Part shown: piece after piece, positions 15,574-25,700 of the stretch
How the letters are laid out: each line of letters opens with the position of its first letter
Numbering within the stretch: the first letter of the stretch is position 1
From: a virus
IMG/VR virus record: IMGVR_UViG_3300032282_001105
Coordinates: 1 to 64,000 of that record
DNA length: 64,000 nucleotides
Direction: 5' to 3' (one strand)
Program-made: the position numbers and the translations under genes
Notes under the pieces: generated by a model
Told to the model about the DNA's origin: nothing
What the model saw: only the letters and a program-made list of their open reading frames with translations
Database searches by the model: none

Positions 15574-18500
15574 TGGCAAATAATATCTTTAAACCAAAAG
15601 GCGCAACAAGCTCAGGTAAATTAGGAGCCGGGGGAGCAGTCGTTAGTCCTGTACCAGTATTCGGCGTAGTAAAAGATAATATCGACCCTATTCGTTCAGG
15701 TCGATTAAGAGTTTATATCAGTGACATGGGAGGTACAGACCCTGATGACAGTAACAGTTGGGTTACTGTAAGTTATATGACACCTTTCTATGGTCTGACT
15801 GAAGGCACTGGTGATAAGACAGGCTATGGGACATATCTACAAAACCCTGTTAGTTATGGTATGTGGTCAAGCCCACCTGACATTGGTACAACTGTTATTT
15901 GTATATTCATAAATGGTGATACTAACTATGGATATTGGATTGGATGTGTGCCAGAACCAGAAGCATTGTATATGGTGCCTGCAAACGGGTCAACTGAAAC
16001 AGCAGTTCTTAATGCTAGTGAATCAAACAGTTACGGTGGTGCAAAAAAGTTACCAGTAACTAATATCAATACAAATAATAATGAAATCAATGAGAGTGCT
16101 ACATTTTTTAATGAACCCAAACCAGTCAACAGTTATCTTGCAGGTGTATTAAATCAGCAGGGATTAATTAGAGATACAATTAGGGGTACGATTGGTACAA
16201 GTGCTCAACGTGAAAGTCCTAGTCGTGTTGGTTGGGGCGTCAATACTCCGGGTAGACCTATCTATGAAGGTGGCTTTACAGATGAAACAATTGCAGATGC
16301 CGCAACTGGTTCAGGTCAACAGAGCAGTTTAAAAATAACTTCACGCAGGGTTGGTCATAGTATTGTAATGGATGATGGTGACTTACTTGGTAGAGACCAA
16401 TTAGTAAGATTGCGTAGTAGTTTAGGACATCAAATATTAATGAGTGATGATGGGCAATGTTTATTCATCATTCACGCTAACGGACAAAGTTGGGTTGAGT
16501 TAGGTAAAGAAGGTACAATTGATATGTACGCTACTAACTCAGTAAATATTAGAACACAGGGTGATTTAAACTTACACGCTGATAACAATATTAATATGCA
16601 CGCCAAGAAAGATTTTAATCTTTATGGTGAAAATGTAACAATTAATAGTGATAAGAAAACTGATTTTAGAATAGGTACTGATTACAGCATACAATCATTA
16701 GGTAAGTATACACTAAAAGTTGGCGCAGGTATGAGTCTATCATCTGCAGGAGAAGCAAGTGTTGCTAGTTCTGCGGCTACATTTATTAATGGTAGTAAAG
16801 TTAATTTGAATACCGGTAGTGCTGGACTTGTACCAGCAGATGTTAAACCATTAACAACCATAGCACATACCGATACACTATATGACCCAACAAAAGGTTG
16901 GGCGGCAGCACCAAGTGCTTTATTAAGTATTACAAGTCGAGCACCTGCACACAGTCCTTGGAATAGTGCAAATCAAGGGGTAGATGTTAAAGTAGATAAC
17001 AATGCAAGTGCAAACTTCCCAAGTGCTCCTGCACCAGCAGTAGCTACTGCAAATGCGTCAGTACCCGGAACACCACCTGTACCAGTTACAGCGGCAGCGG
17101 CAGCGACTGTACCAGTTACTGGTGCGATTAGTAAAGCAGTTCCAGCAATACCGACAGCGGCATTGGTAAGCCAAACTGCGGCAACAGCCGCATCAGGTAT
17201 AGCTAAAGATGCAGTAGCTAAAGGTGCAGGAGTAGTACAGACAGCAACCGGAGCTGTAGGCTCGGTAGGCAAGCTAGCACAAAGTCCAGAACAAATGGAG
17301 GCAGCCGGTATATTAAAATCTGGATCAGCAGTATTAATTGCATCACTAATTTCTCAAGGAAAAACTATTGAAGAAGCAATGACTGACAACTTGTTTACAG
17401 GTATGCCAGGAGCAGAGAATTTACAAGCCTATATAGCTAGTACTACTTCTCAAGTTAAAGCACAGGTTGCCAACTTCCAACAAGCACAAACTAAACTTAC
17501 ACAAGCCGGAGTTATTACCGGTAATGAAGATGCTAGTCAAATTACAGGAGCGATTAATGCAGTAAGTGGTGTAGGGATAGACGCCACTGTTGATTTAATA
17601 AAAACTGCATCTAATGGAAATGGATTTGGTGTATCAGGTGTTGTGAGTACGGCAGTAGGAGCTACAAATAAAGTATTAGGCGATGTAAAATCATTAGTAT
17701 CATCTGGTAACTATGCCGCAAATATGGCTACTAAAATGACCGGAGGGCTTACTTCATTAACAACGTCATTAGATGGATTGAAGAAAACAATAGGCGGAGG
17801 TGTAGCAGGGCTATTAGATAGTGCAAAAGGAATTGCCGCTGGAGCATTTGCCGCAATAACAAAAGGCTTCCCGTCTTTAAAAGCTGGCGTCCCTCAAAAC
17901 TTAAAACAGATTGCTGATAAAGCAACAAATGATATCCAATCAGCTGGAACAAATGCAAGCGATGTGGCAAGTATAGTTAAATCAGCCGCATCAGCTTCAG
18001 GAATAGATGTTGCGGCTATAGCTTCAGGTAAAGCATCGTCAGCTATCAATGGTTTAGATAGTATTAACACAGCAGTGGCTACGGCTGTAGGATCTACTAC
18101 AAATGTAGTAACTGCATTGGAAAATGCAGAAAGTGCAGTTAGTGCAACATTACCCGCAAGCGTTGCAAGTGGCTTGAACAATTTGCCAGGCGCACAAAAT
18201 GCAGTATCAACTGTAATTAAGGGTGGAGTTTCCGCAGTTAATTTAGTGCCCGGAGTAACCGGTATTAAGAATTCAATAAAAGATATTACAGCATCAGTCA
18301 CTACTGGAAGCGGTGCAGCCAATGCATTAGTTAATCAATTAAAACAACCTGGAATATCACTATTTCAAAAAGCAAGTCTTGGATTGAGTCCAGCCGCACT
18401 TACTTTATTAGAAAACTCTATAGCACAAATAAGCTCAGAGGGCGGAACACAAATTAAACCACCAACAGTTGGAACTAGTACGGATAACACTAGACCTGCT

Positions 18501-18815
18501 TTAGCAAGTCAATTACAGAATCTATTTAATAATGCAAAGATTCAAGTTCCTAATTATGGTGGTAATCCTGCAACGACAGGAGAGACTGCAGGAACAGCCG
18601 CACTAGACAAAGCAACAGAAAGATTAGAAAAAATAAGAGAGGTCGCCGCAGAAAGTAGACAACAACGAGTTGTAGTAAGTCAAGCAAATATTGCTTATGT
18701 AAAAGCAGTAGAAGAATTACCTGCAGGAGATCCGGGTATTGAAGCAGCCGCAGAAAAAGTCAAAACAGAAAGACTAATATTGAGCGAGATAGCTGACAGG
18801 CTTTTAAAGTTATAA
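15573..18815 (+). CDS. gp5: gp5-like baseplate spike protein with long Ala-rich C-terminal extension
   Basis: 1080 residues. Residues ~25-135 are a gp5 N-terminal OB fold (GVVKDNIDPIRSGRLRVYI, then SSPPDIGTTVICIFINGD). Residues ~240-400 are a beta-helix needle (RRVGHSIVMDDGD, GHQILMSDDGQ, then short repeats such as DLNLHADNNINMHAKKDFN). No lysozyme domain lies between them, unlike T4 gp5; that domain is in the tape-measure gene here. From ~450 to the end there are ~630 extra residues, Ala/Gly/Val-rich and helical, resembling a tape measure more than a spike, ending in a charged coiled coil (~1000-1080). The function of this extension is unknown. Confidence 0.75.
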   Translation: MANNIFKPKGATSSGKLGAGGAVVSPVPVFGVVKDNIDPIRSGRLRVYISDMGGTDPDDSNSWVTVSYMTPFYGLTEGTGDKTGYGTYLQNPVSYGMWSSPPDIGTTVICIFINGDTNYGYWIGCVPEPEALYMVPANGSTETAVLNASESNSYGGAKKLPVTNINTNNNEINESATFFNEPKPVNSYLAGVLNQQGLIRDTIRGTIGTSAQRESPSRVGWGVNTPGRPIYEGGFTDETIADAATGSGQQSSLKITSRRVGHSIVMDDGDLLGRDQLVRLRSSLGHQILMSDDGQCLFIIHANGQSWVELGKEGTIDMYATNSVNIRTQGDLNLHADNNINMHAKKDFNLYGENVTINSDKKTDFRIGTDYSIQSLGKYTLKVGAGMSLSSAGEASVASSAATFINGSKVNLNTGSAGLVPADVKPLTTIAHTDTLYDPTKGWAAAPSALLSITSRAPAHSPWNSANQGVDVKVDNNASANFPSAPAPAVATANASVPGTPPVPVTAAAAATVPVTGAISKAVPAIPTAALVSQTAATAASGIAKDAVAKGAGVVQTATGAVGSVGKLAQSPEQMEAAGILKSGSAVLIASLISQGKTIEEAMTDNLFTGMPGAENLQAYIASTTSQVKAQVANFQQAQTKLTQAGVITGNEDASQITGAINAVSGVGIDATVDLIKTASNGNGFGVSGVVSTAVGATNKVLGDVKSLVSSGNYAANMATKMTGGLTSLTTSLDGLKKTIGGGVAGLLDSAKGIAAGAFAAITKGFPSLKAGVPQNLKQIADKATNDIQSAGTNASDVASIVKSAASASGIDVAAIASGKASSAINGLDSINTAVATAVGSTTNVVTALENAESAVSATLPASVASGLNNLPGAQNAVSTVIKGGVSAVNLVPGVTGIKNSIKDITASVTTGSGAANALVNQLKQPGISLFQKASLGLSPAALTLLENSIAQISSEGGTQIKPPTVGTSTDNTRPALASQLQNLFNNAKIQVPNYGGNPATTGETAGTAALDKATERLEKIREVAAESRQQRVVVSQANIAYVKAVEELPAGDPGIEAAAEKVKTERLILSEIADRLLKL

Positions 18816-18818
18816 ATA
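18811..18818 (+). promoter_or_regulatory. Perfect T4-type late promoter TATAAATA
   Basis: Exact TATAAATA, overlapping the stop codon of the spike gene and 17 bases before the gp25 start at 18835. Expected start of transcription is near 18824, giving a leader of about 11 bases that includes AGGA. Confidence 0.7.
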
Positions 18819-18834
18819 TAGTATAGGATAAAAT

Positions 18835-19284
18835 ATGCCAACATACGTAGGATTCTCAACAATTGGTGCTAATGAACCCAAAACAACCAATGCCAGTACT
18901 GGCATAGACGGTGGTACAGGTGGTGTACTAAAGCCAACTATACCGGGTAAAAAGTATCGTATTGTTGATGAAGCATTAGTTGTTAGAGATTTTGTCAACT
19001 CATTAAACATACAACAAGGTCAAAAAGTTGGTAATCCGGGATATGGTTCTACTATTTGGAGTTATATTTTTGAGCCAAATGATGCTGATACTCAGTTAAA
19101 AATTGAAAATGAAATACGTAGGATCGCTAGCAATGATCCTAGATTGATTGTCAATACTGTAAAGAGTTATACTCAGGATAATGGTATATTACTTGAAGTA
19201 GAATTAGCTATTGCACCCTTCAATAATGCTGAAATATTGAGTGTTTTCTTCAATAATTTAACTAATACTGCTAGCTTACAATAA
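18835..19284 (+). CDS. gp25: gp25-like baseplate wedge protein
   Basis: 149 residues. The core from ~50 (VVRDFVNSLNIQQGQKVGNP, GYGSTIWSYIFEPND) is the gp25/GPW lysozyme-like wedge family; the IFEP stretch corresponds to the conserved E-P-R loop. gp25 joins gp6 and gp53 in the wedge core of contractile tails. Length is close to T4 gp25 (132) with a small Gly/Thr-rich N-terminal extension. It has its own perfect late promoter and is followed by gp6, the usual order. Confidence 0.85.
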   Translation: MPTYVGFSTIGANEPKTTNASTGIDGGTGGVLKPTIPGKKYRIVDEALVVRDFVNSLNIQQGQKVGNPGYGSTIWSYIFEPNDADTQLKIENEIRRIASNDPRLIVNTVKSYTQDNGILLEVELAIAPFNNAEILSVFFNNLTNTASLQ

Positions 19285-19307
19285 CAAAAACCGTAGTTTT
19301 CATTTAA

Positions 19308-19315
19308 GATAAATA
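19308..19315 (+). promoter_or_regulatory. Late promoter GATAAATA before gp6
   Basis: GATAAATA 17 bases upstream of the gp6 ATG, with AGAG as a weak ribosome-binding site. TTTAAG/CTTAAA flank it as a small AT-rich inverted repeat that may be chance. Confidence 0.6.
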
Positions 19316-19332
19316 CTTAAAAGAGAATAACT

Positions 19333-22300
19333 ATGGCTACAAGTTCAAGACAATCAGCAATATTTGGTGTTCAGAATTGGCAACAAATCTATCAAACTTT
19401 TCGTGAAGCCGATTTCAAAAGCTACGATTATGAGACCCTGCGTAAGAGTTTCATTGACTATCTACGTACATACTATCCTGAAACATTCAATGATTACATT
19501 GAATCCAGCGAATTTATTGCTCTATTAGACGTTATTGCGTTTATGGGACAAGGTCTTGCCTTTCGCAATGACTTAAATACACGTGAAAACTTTATTGATA
19601 CGGCTGAACGTAGAGATAGTGTTGTTAAACTAGCTAACTTAGTAAGCTATAATCCAAAAAGAAACATTGCAGGACAAGGCTATCTTAAAGTAACAAACAT
19701 TAGTACCACCGAAAACATTACAGATATCAATGGTATCAATTTAAGTAACCAAACTATTCTTTGGAATGATCCTGCAAATGCTAGTTGGTTAGAACAATTT
19801 AACACTATTATTAATGCTACATTGATTAATAGTCAACGTGTTGGTCGTCCTGGAAACAGCCAAGACTTATTGGGCATAAAGACAGACGAGTACAGTATCA
19901 ATATTCCTCCTGCTAGTTTGCCCATCGTACCATTCAGTAGTACTGTGGATACTATCAATATGAATTTTGAATTAGTTAGTGCGACTAGTTTGGATCAAGA
20001 TTATGTTTATGAAATTCCTCCTGCACCAAGTGGCAAGATGAATATGATGTATCGTAACGACAAATTAGGTTACGGTAGTCCAAATACAGGATTCTTCTTT
20101 TATTTTAAACAGGGCACATTACAGACTTATGATTTTAATTTAGCCCAACAGATTAGTAACCAAGTAGTTGATATTGACATTCAAGGTATTAACAATACTG
20201 ATACTTGGTTATATCAAATCAATGCTAGCAATGGTGGTAGAACATTGTGGAGATTAGTAGACAGCGTTTATGCAAATGCAAGTTTACAAACAGAGACTAG
20301 TTATAAAAAGGTATTCTCTGTTGTTTCACGATTCAATGACCAAGTTAGTTACACTTTCGGTGATGGAGTATTTTCCGAAGCTCCAGTTGGAACGTTTAGA
20401 GCATATGTACGTGGCGGTAATGCATTGACATATACTATCGACCCAACTGAAATGCAGGGGATTCAAGTAACAATACAGTATATTAGTAGAGTAGGACGAA
20501 CAGAAGCACTTACAATAGGATTATCATTACAAACACCAGCTTCAACAGCGCAAGCCAGAGAATCATTAGCAAACATTAAACTACGTGCTCCTGCTCGATA
20601 TTATACTCAAAATAGAATGGTTAATGGTGAAGATTATACAAATTTCCCATATACATTATACAGTTCAATTATTAAAAGTGCCGCTATTAATCGCAGTTCT
20701 ATTGGCGTGTCTAAAAACTTAGACCTACTTGATCCTACAGGAAAATACTCCAGCACGAATTCATTTGCAGGTGACGGTGGCTTATATCAAAATAGTGATA
20801 ATGGTAACTTACCGTTAACTATCAATAACACCGGCGACATTATTCAGTTTTTAACTGATAACCTTGCAGTGGCGTTAGCAGACAATAGAGCAAAGCAATA
20901 TTACTTACAAAATTATCCACGCTATAATATTAATACAGCATCTGGTGATGGTACAGTATATTGGAATACAAGTACAGTAGATGCAAATAGTATCACTGGT
21001 TACTTTTATAATATAGATGGTTCATCTAATCTACCAATTGCTACTGGTACATATAATACTCATAATATGAAGTATGTAACTAAAAGTGCATTAATTAAAG
21101 TTACTGCACCAACTGGTGCTTACTTTGACGAGAACAATCGATTGGTATACGGTATTGCAAGCCCAAGTGATACATTATTCTATTGGACAACTGTATTGAA
21201 TGTTATTGGTGATGGTTATAATAATGGTATAGGAAATTTTAGTAATGGTTCAGGACCAGTTACATTGAATGGTTTTGTACCACAAGGTGCGATTATTTCG
21301 CAGGTTATTCCTGCTTTCCAAAACACATTGCCATCTACAGTTATTACTGAAGCTAGAATCAAAATGGAATTGAATCAAAGTTTCAGCTTGATATTTAATA
21401 ACTCATTATTAATTACTCAGGATCGTTGGAGTATTGATGTGTATAATGCCACTGGGTGGTTTATAAACTTTAATAGTGTAGGAAATAACAAATACCAAAT
21501 TGCATATAGGTCGTTGCGTTATTACTTTGGTAGTGTTGCAGATACACGTTTCTGGTATGAAACTGGTAAGTTAGTATATGATCCATTTACAGGTAAGATA
21601 CTAGCTGACTACGTTAAAGTATTGCCATCTAATACACAGCCTGACAGTAATTATCCTTTAGCAAGACCGGTACAGATGAATGTAATTGGTCAGACAGTAG
21701 AGAGTGACGGTTATGTAAATGATTTTGAAGTTGAAGTAGCAAGTATAGATGTAAACAATAAAGAAATTGTAACAGACCCTGACTTCTTCCAAACAGTTAC
21801 AGGATATACAACTGGTGGAAATAACACAGGTATATATACTTTCTTTGAATTAATTCAAGATGCAATAAACTTATCACGTTATCAATTGATTGCAACAAGT
21901 GATGTTGTATATCAATACCCAACGTTATCAAATGTTGAAGTAGTAAAATATGAATATCCATTAGGACAGATTTTCTATGCTTATAGTGATAATATTTTTT
22001 ACACTACAGTACAAGATACTAGCGTTACCACACCGTATTACATAGTAGTTGAACAACCACAATATAGTATGCAGCCAGGCAGACAAGCATTGGCATACCA
22101 ATATAGACACAATAGTAATAATACAACACGTATTGATCCTGCCACAACAAACATTATTGATTTATATTTGGTAACACAATCATATTATACTCAATATCAA
22201 AATTGGATACAAGACACAACTGGCACAGTACCTAAACCAAACGTACCTACTATCAATGAATTACAGCAGGCATATGGTAATTTAGATCAGTATAAAATGC

Positions 22301-22704
22301 TATCTGATAGTGTAATACCTAACAGTGTTCGTTTTGTTCCTTTGTTTGGAACAAAAGCACCTGCTCAGTTACAAGGTACAGTTAAGGTAATCAAATCACA
22401 ATCAACGAATGCAAGTGATAGTGAGATTCGTAGTGCTGTACTATCAGCTATGAATAGTTATTTTAATATTAACAACTGGAGCTTTGGAGACACGTTTTAT
22501 TTTAGTGAATTAAGTGCATACTTACACGCACAGTTAGGTGATATAGTAAGCTCAGTCGTATTAGTACCAAACGATCCTACAATGTCATTTGGAGATTTGT
22601 ATGAAATTAAGTCAGCACCATTTGAAATTTTTGTCAATGGTGCAACAGCAAATGATGTGGTTGTGATTGCGGCTTTAACTCCAGTGCAATTACAAATAAG
22701 ATAA
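19333..22704 (+). CDS. gp6: gp6-like baseplate wedge protein
   Basis: 1123 residues, against 660 for T4 gp6. The N-terminal ~130 residues (FIDYLRTYYPETFNDYIESS, FIALLDVIAFMGQGLAFRND, VKLANLVSYNPKRNIAGQG) are the classic gp6/J-like wedge start, and NMVNGEDYTNFPYTLYSSII-type sequence near 430 plus the end (SSVVLVPNDP) also match the family. gp6 forms the inner ring that holds wedges together and triggers sheath contraction. The extra ~450 residues are strand-rich insertions in the middle. It follows gp25 and precedes the giant structural protein. Confidence 0.85.
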   Translation: MATSSRQSAIFGVQNWQQIYQTFREADFKSYDYETLRKSFIDYLRTYYPETFNDYIESSEFIALLDVIAFMGQGLAFRNDLNTRENFIDTAERRDSVVKLANLVSYNPKRNIAGQGYLKVTNISTTENITDINGINLSNQTILWNDPANASWLEQFNTIINATLINSQRVGRPGNSQDLLGIKTDEYSINIPPASLPIVPFSSTVDTINMNFELVSATSLDQDYVYEIPPAPSGKMNMMYRNDKLGYGSPNTGFFFYFKQGTLQTYDFNLAQQISNQVVDIDIQGINNTDTWLYQINASNGGRTLWRLVDSVYANASLQTETSYKKVFSVVSRFNDQVSYTFGDGVFSEAPVGTFRAYVRGGNALTYTIDPTEMQGIQVTIQYISRVGRTEALTIGLSLQTPASTAQARESLANIKLRAPARYYTQNRMVNGEDYTNFPYTLYSSIIKSAAINRSSIGVSKNLDLLDPTGKYSSTNSFAGDGGLYQNSDNGNLPLTINNTGDIIQFLTDNLAVALADNRAKQYYLQNYPRYNINTASGDGTVYWNTSTVDANSITGYFYNIDGSSNLPIATGTYNTHNMKYVTKSALIKVTAPTGAYFDENNRLVYGIASPSDTLFYWTTVLNVIGDGYNNGIGNFSNGSGPVTLNGFVPQGAIISQVIPAFQNTLPSTVITEARIKMELNQSFSLIFNNSLLITQDRWSIDVYNATGWFINFNSVGNNKYQIAYRSLRYYFGSVADTRFWYETGKLVYDPFTGKILADYVKVLPSNTQPDSNYPLARPVQMNVIGQTVESDGYVNDFEVEVASIDVNNKEIVTDPDFFQTVTGYTTGGNNTGIYTFFELIQDAINLSRYQLIATSDVVYQYPTLSNVEVVKYEYPLGQIFYAYSDNIFYTTVQDTSVTTPYYIVVEQPQYSMQPGRQALAYQYRHNSNNTTRIDPATTNIIDLYLVTQSYYTQYQNWIQDTTGTVPKPNVPTINELQQAYGNLDQYKMLSDSVIPNSVRFVPLFGTKAPAQLQGTVKVIKSQSTNASDSEIRSAVLSAMNSYFNINNWSFGDTFYFSELSAYLHAQLGDIVSSVVLVPNDPTMSFGDLYEIKSAPFEIFVNGATANDVVVIAALTPVQLQIR

Positions 22705-22707
22705 GTA
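22700..22707 (+). promoter_or_regulatory. Late-promoter variant GATAAGTA before the giant gene
   Basis: GATAAGTA, followed by TATATA, overlaps the gp6 stop codon and lies 31 bases before the ATG at 22731, with GAGAG as ribosome-binding site. One base away from GATAAATA. Confidence 0.4.
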
Positions 22708-22730
22708 TATATAACAACTAGAGAGTTATA

Positions 22731-25700
22731 ATGGCAGCACGAATTAGAACACTAAATTTTTTACCAGATATATTCCAAACACCTACTAATGCACAATTTT
22801 TAGGTGCAACACTGGATCAAATTGTTGACCAACCCAACACGATGCGAATCGAGGGTTACATTGGTAGTAAATTTGGTTATGGAATTAATGCCAAAGATAA
22901 TTATGTAATTGAACCTACAAAAGTACGCACAGACTATCAATTAGATCCGGGTGTAGTTTTTACAAAAACAAATACAAGTACTGCTAAAGATTTCATAAGC
23001 TATCCAGGTATCATTGACGCATTAAAATTAGAAGGTGCAATTACAGATAACAATGATAGATTGTTTAATAGTCAATTCTATTCTTGGGATAGTTTTACTA
23101 ACTTAGATAAGATTATTAACTTTAATCAATACTATTGGTTGCCAACAGGTGCACCGGCAGTTAACATATCAACTGACATTGTTTATACCGCAACAGATTA
23201 TACTGTTCAAAGTTTGCCTAATGGATATAAAATCTCTAGTGATGTTAATCCAGGTGGAACGACTAACCCAACATTAACATTGATTCGTGGCGGCACATAC
23301 ACGTTTACAGTAAATCAATCTAGTGAATTTTGGATTCAAGGTAAACCTGGCATTACTGGATATGATCCACAACAACCAAACATACAAACACGTGATGTAT
23401 TAGGTGTAGAAAATAACGGCACTTCTACTGGAGTAGTCGTATTCACTGTACCATATAAAGATGCACAAAATGAATATAATTTCCCGGGTAATAATTTAGT
23501 AGATGTTGTATCTACATTACCTTTCGACCAAATCAATGGTCAATTATTAAGTGATGTTGGCAATATAGATGGTGTGACAGGCCTTGAAGGGCTTACTGTT
23601 ATGTTCTATAACACTGGCAGCCCTTTTTTAGTTTCAGCAGGATCGTTTGTAGTAGGAACTACTTATACGATTACAGATTTAGGTGATACCACGCAACTTC
23701 AATGGAATACTATTGCCGGAACAAGTAGTGTTACATATGCAGTAGGTGATAGTTTTATTGCAGCCGCAGTTGGTACTGGTACAGGCACAGCAAAAGCATT
23801 AACTGGATATGTTTCTAAATTTTATGATACTACATTGTATGATGAGGATGGTGGAGTAAGTTATACTCCTCCGGGTACAACAGCAGATTTTAATAATTAT
23901 GAAGGTGGATACTACACAGATATCTATTCTACTTTCTATACTATAACGTATGAAGGCTCTGCTTCTGATCCAGTGTTACGTTTAGTACCATCAACTGCTA
24001 TTCCAACAAGTCAAAAAATCACAGTTACCTACGGTACACAATGGAAAGCAAGAAACTTCTATCGTACTACAGTTGGTACTATTAATCTTATTCCGTACCT
24101 AAGTGCTATACTTGATACATTATATTATCAGGATAGTGTTAGTGTAAATAAAGTAGGTATTATTAGATTAATTGAAAATAATTCTACTAATCAAATAGAT
24201 ATCAATGATATATTAGGTAGGGAACAATATACCAGTCCAAATGGTGTAGTATTTACTAATGGACTAAAAGTTTCTTTTTCTGGCGATATATTCCCTACAA
24301 GTTATAAAACAGGGGAATATTATGTAGAAGGTGTTGGTACTGCAATAGAATTAATTGATACTTCTACACTTATTGCTCCAGAACCTTTTACTGAAGGTTC
24401 GTATATTCCATACGATACATTGCCTTATGATGACGGTAATTACGACAGCACCTTGTATGTCCCTGTATATCAGGATTATATAACTATTGCAAGAAATAGT
24501 ATAGACAAAAATGCTTGGTCAAGAAGTAATCGTTGGTTTCACATTGATGTTATCAATGCCACTGCTACATATAACAATAATCCAGATATAGCAACTGTAT
24601 ATGCAACACAGTACAATAAAGCAAAACGCCCTATCATTGAGTTCTATCCTAACTTAAGATTATTTGATAACGGTATAATAGGTAAGGCACCTATTGATTT
24701 CTTTGATGATAGAACAACAGACGCATTTACATATGTAGCTGGTCAAGAAAACTATTGGCCAGATGTTGAAGTATTTACTGCTTATACTGCCGCAATTGCC
24801 GGAGTTACTGGAGATACAACAACTACTATAACTGTTTTAGAAAATGACGTTACCGGAACATTCCAAGTAGGTCAATTTATTAGTGATACAACTAATCAAT
24901 TACCAAGCAATACTCAAATCACTGATATAGCATCTGCTACAGTCGATGGAGTAACAACACTAACTCTTACAGTTGAATGGATTACACCTGCTAATGTAGG
25001 TACAGTTACAGATGCATCACTTGTTGCAGATGATGTATCAAACGACAACTATTCATTATATGATGGTGCAAGAATCGTATTCTCAGTTGATACTAATCCA
25101 GAAGTTAAAAACAAAATTTACGTTGTAAGATTATCTGACATTGCAGGTGATGGAACAAAAGTAATAACACTTACCGAAGCAGATGATGGATTGGTGTTAC
25201 CATTAGAATGTACATTTGCTTTTAAAGGCTTTAACAATCAAGGTAAAGATTTTTATTTTGATGGTGTTGAATGGTTCTTAGCACAACTAAAAACTACTGT
25301 AAATCAAGCACCGTACTTTGATATATTTGATAATGATGGTATTAGTTTTGGTAACACAGATGTTTATGTAGGTACTTCATTCAAAGGTAATAAATTATTC
25401 AGTTATGGAATTGGTAGTGGTATAAAAGATATTGTATTGGGTTTCCCACTACGTTATAGTTCTGTAAATAACGTAGGTGACATTAGTTTTGATGTCCCTT
25501 TAAATAGCGCAACCTTTAATTATGTTAACGGTACAACTCCTAAAACACAGCAAGTTAATACAGGTTATGTATATAATTACACGTCGGGTACAAATGTAGT
25601 TAGACAATTGGGATGGCAAACTGCTGTTGCAGAAAGTCGTCAATATCAAATATTTTCTTTTAACTATGTTGCATCTGAAGCGACAACAACCTATACTTGT

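Noticed and set aside
16973-18322. Ala/Val/Pro-rich minus-strand frames opposite the spike gene
   Set aside because: They mirror the low-complexity codons of the plus-strand gene and have no start signals; shadows.
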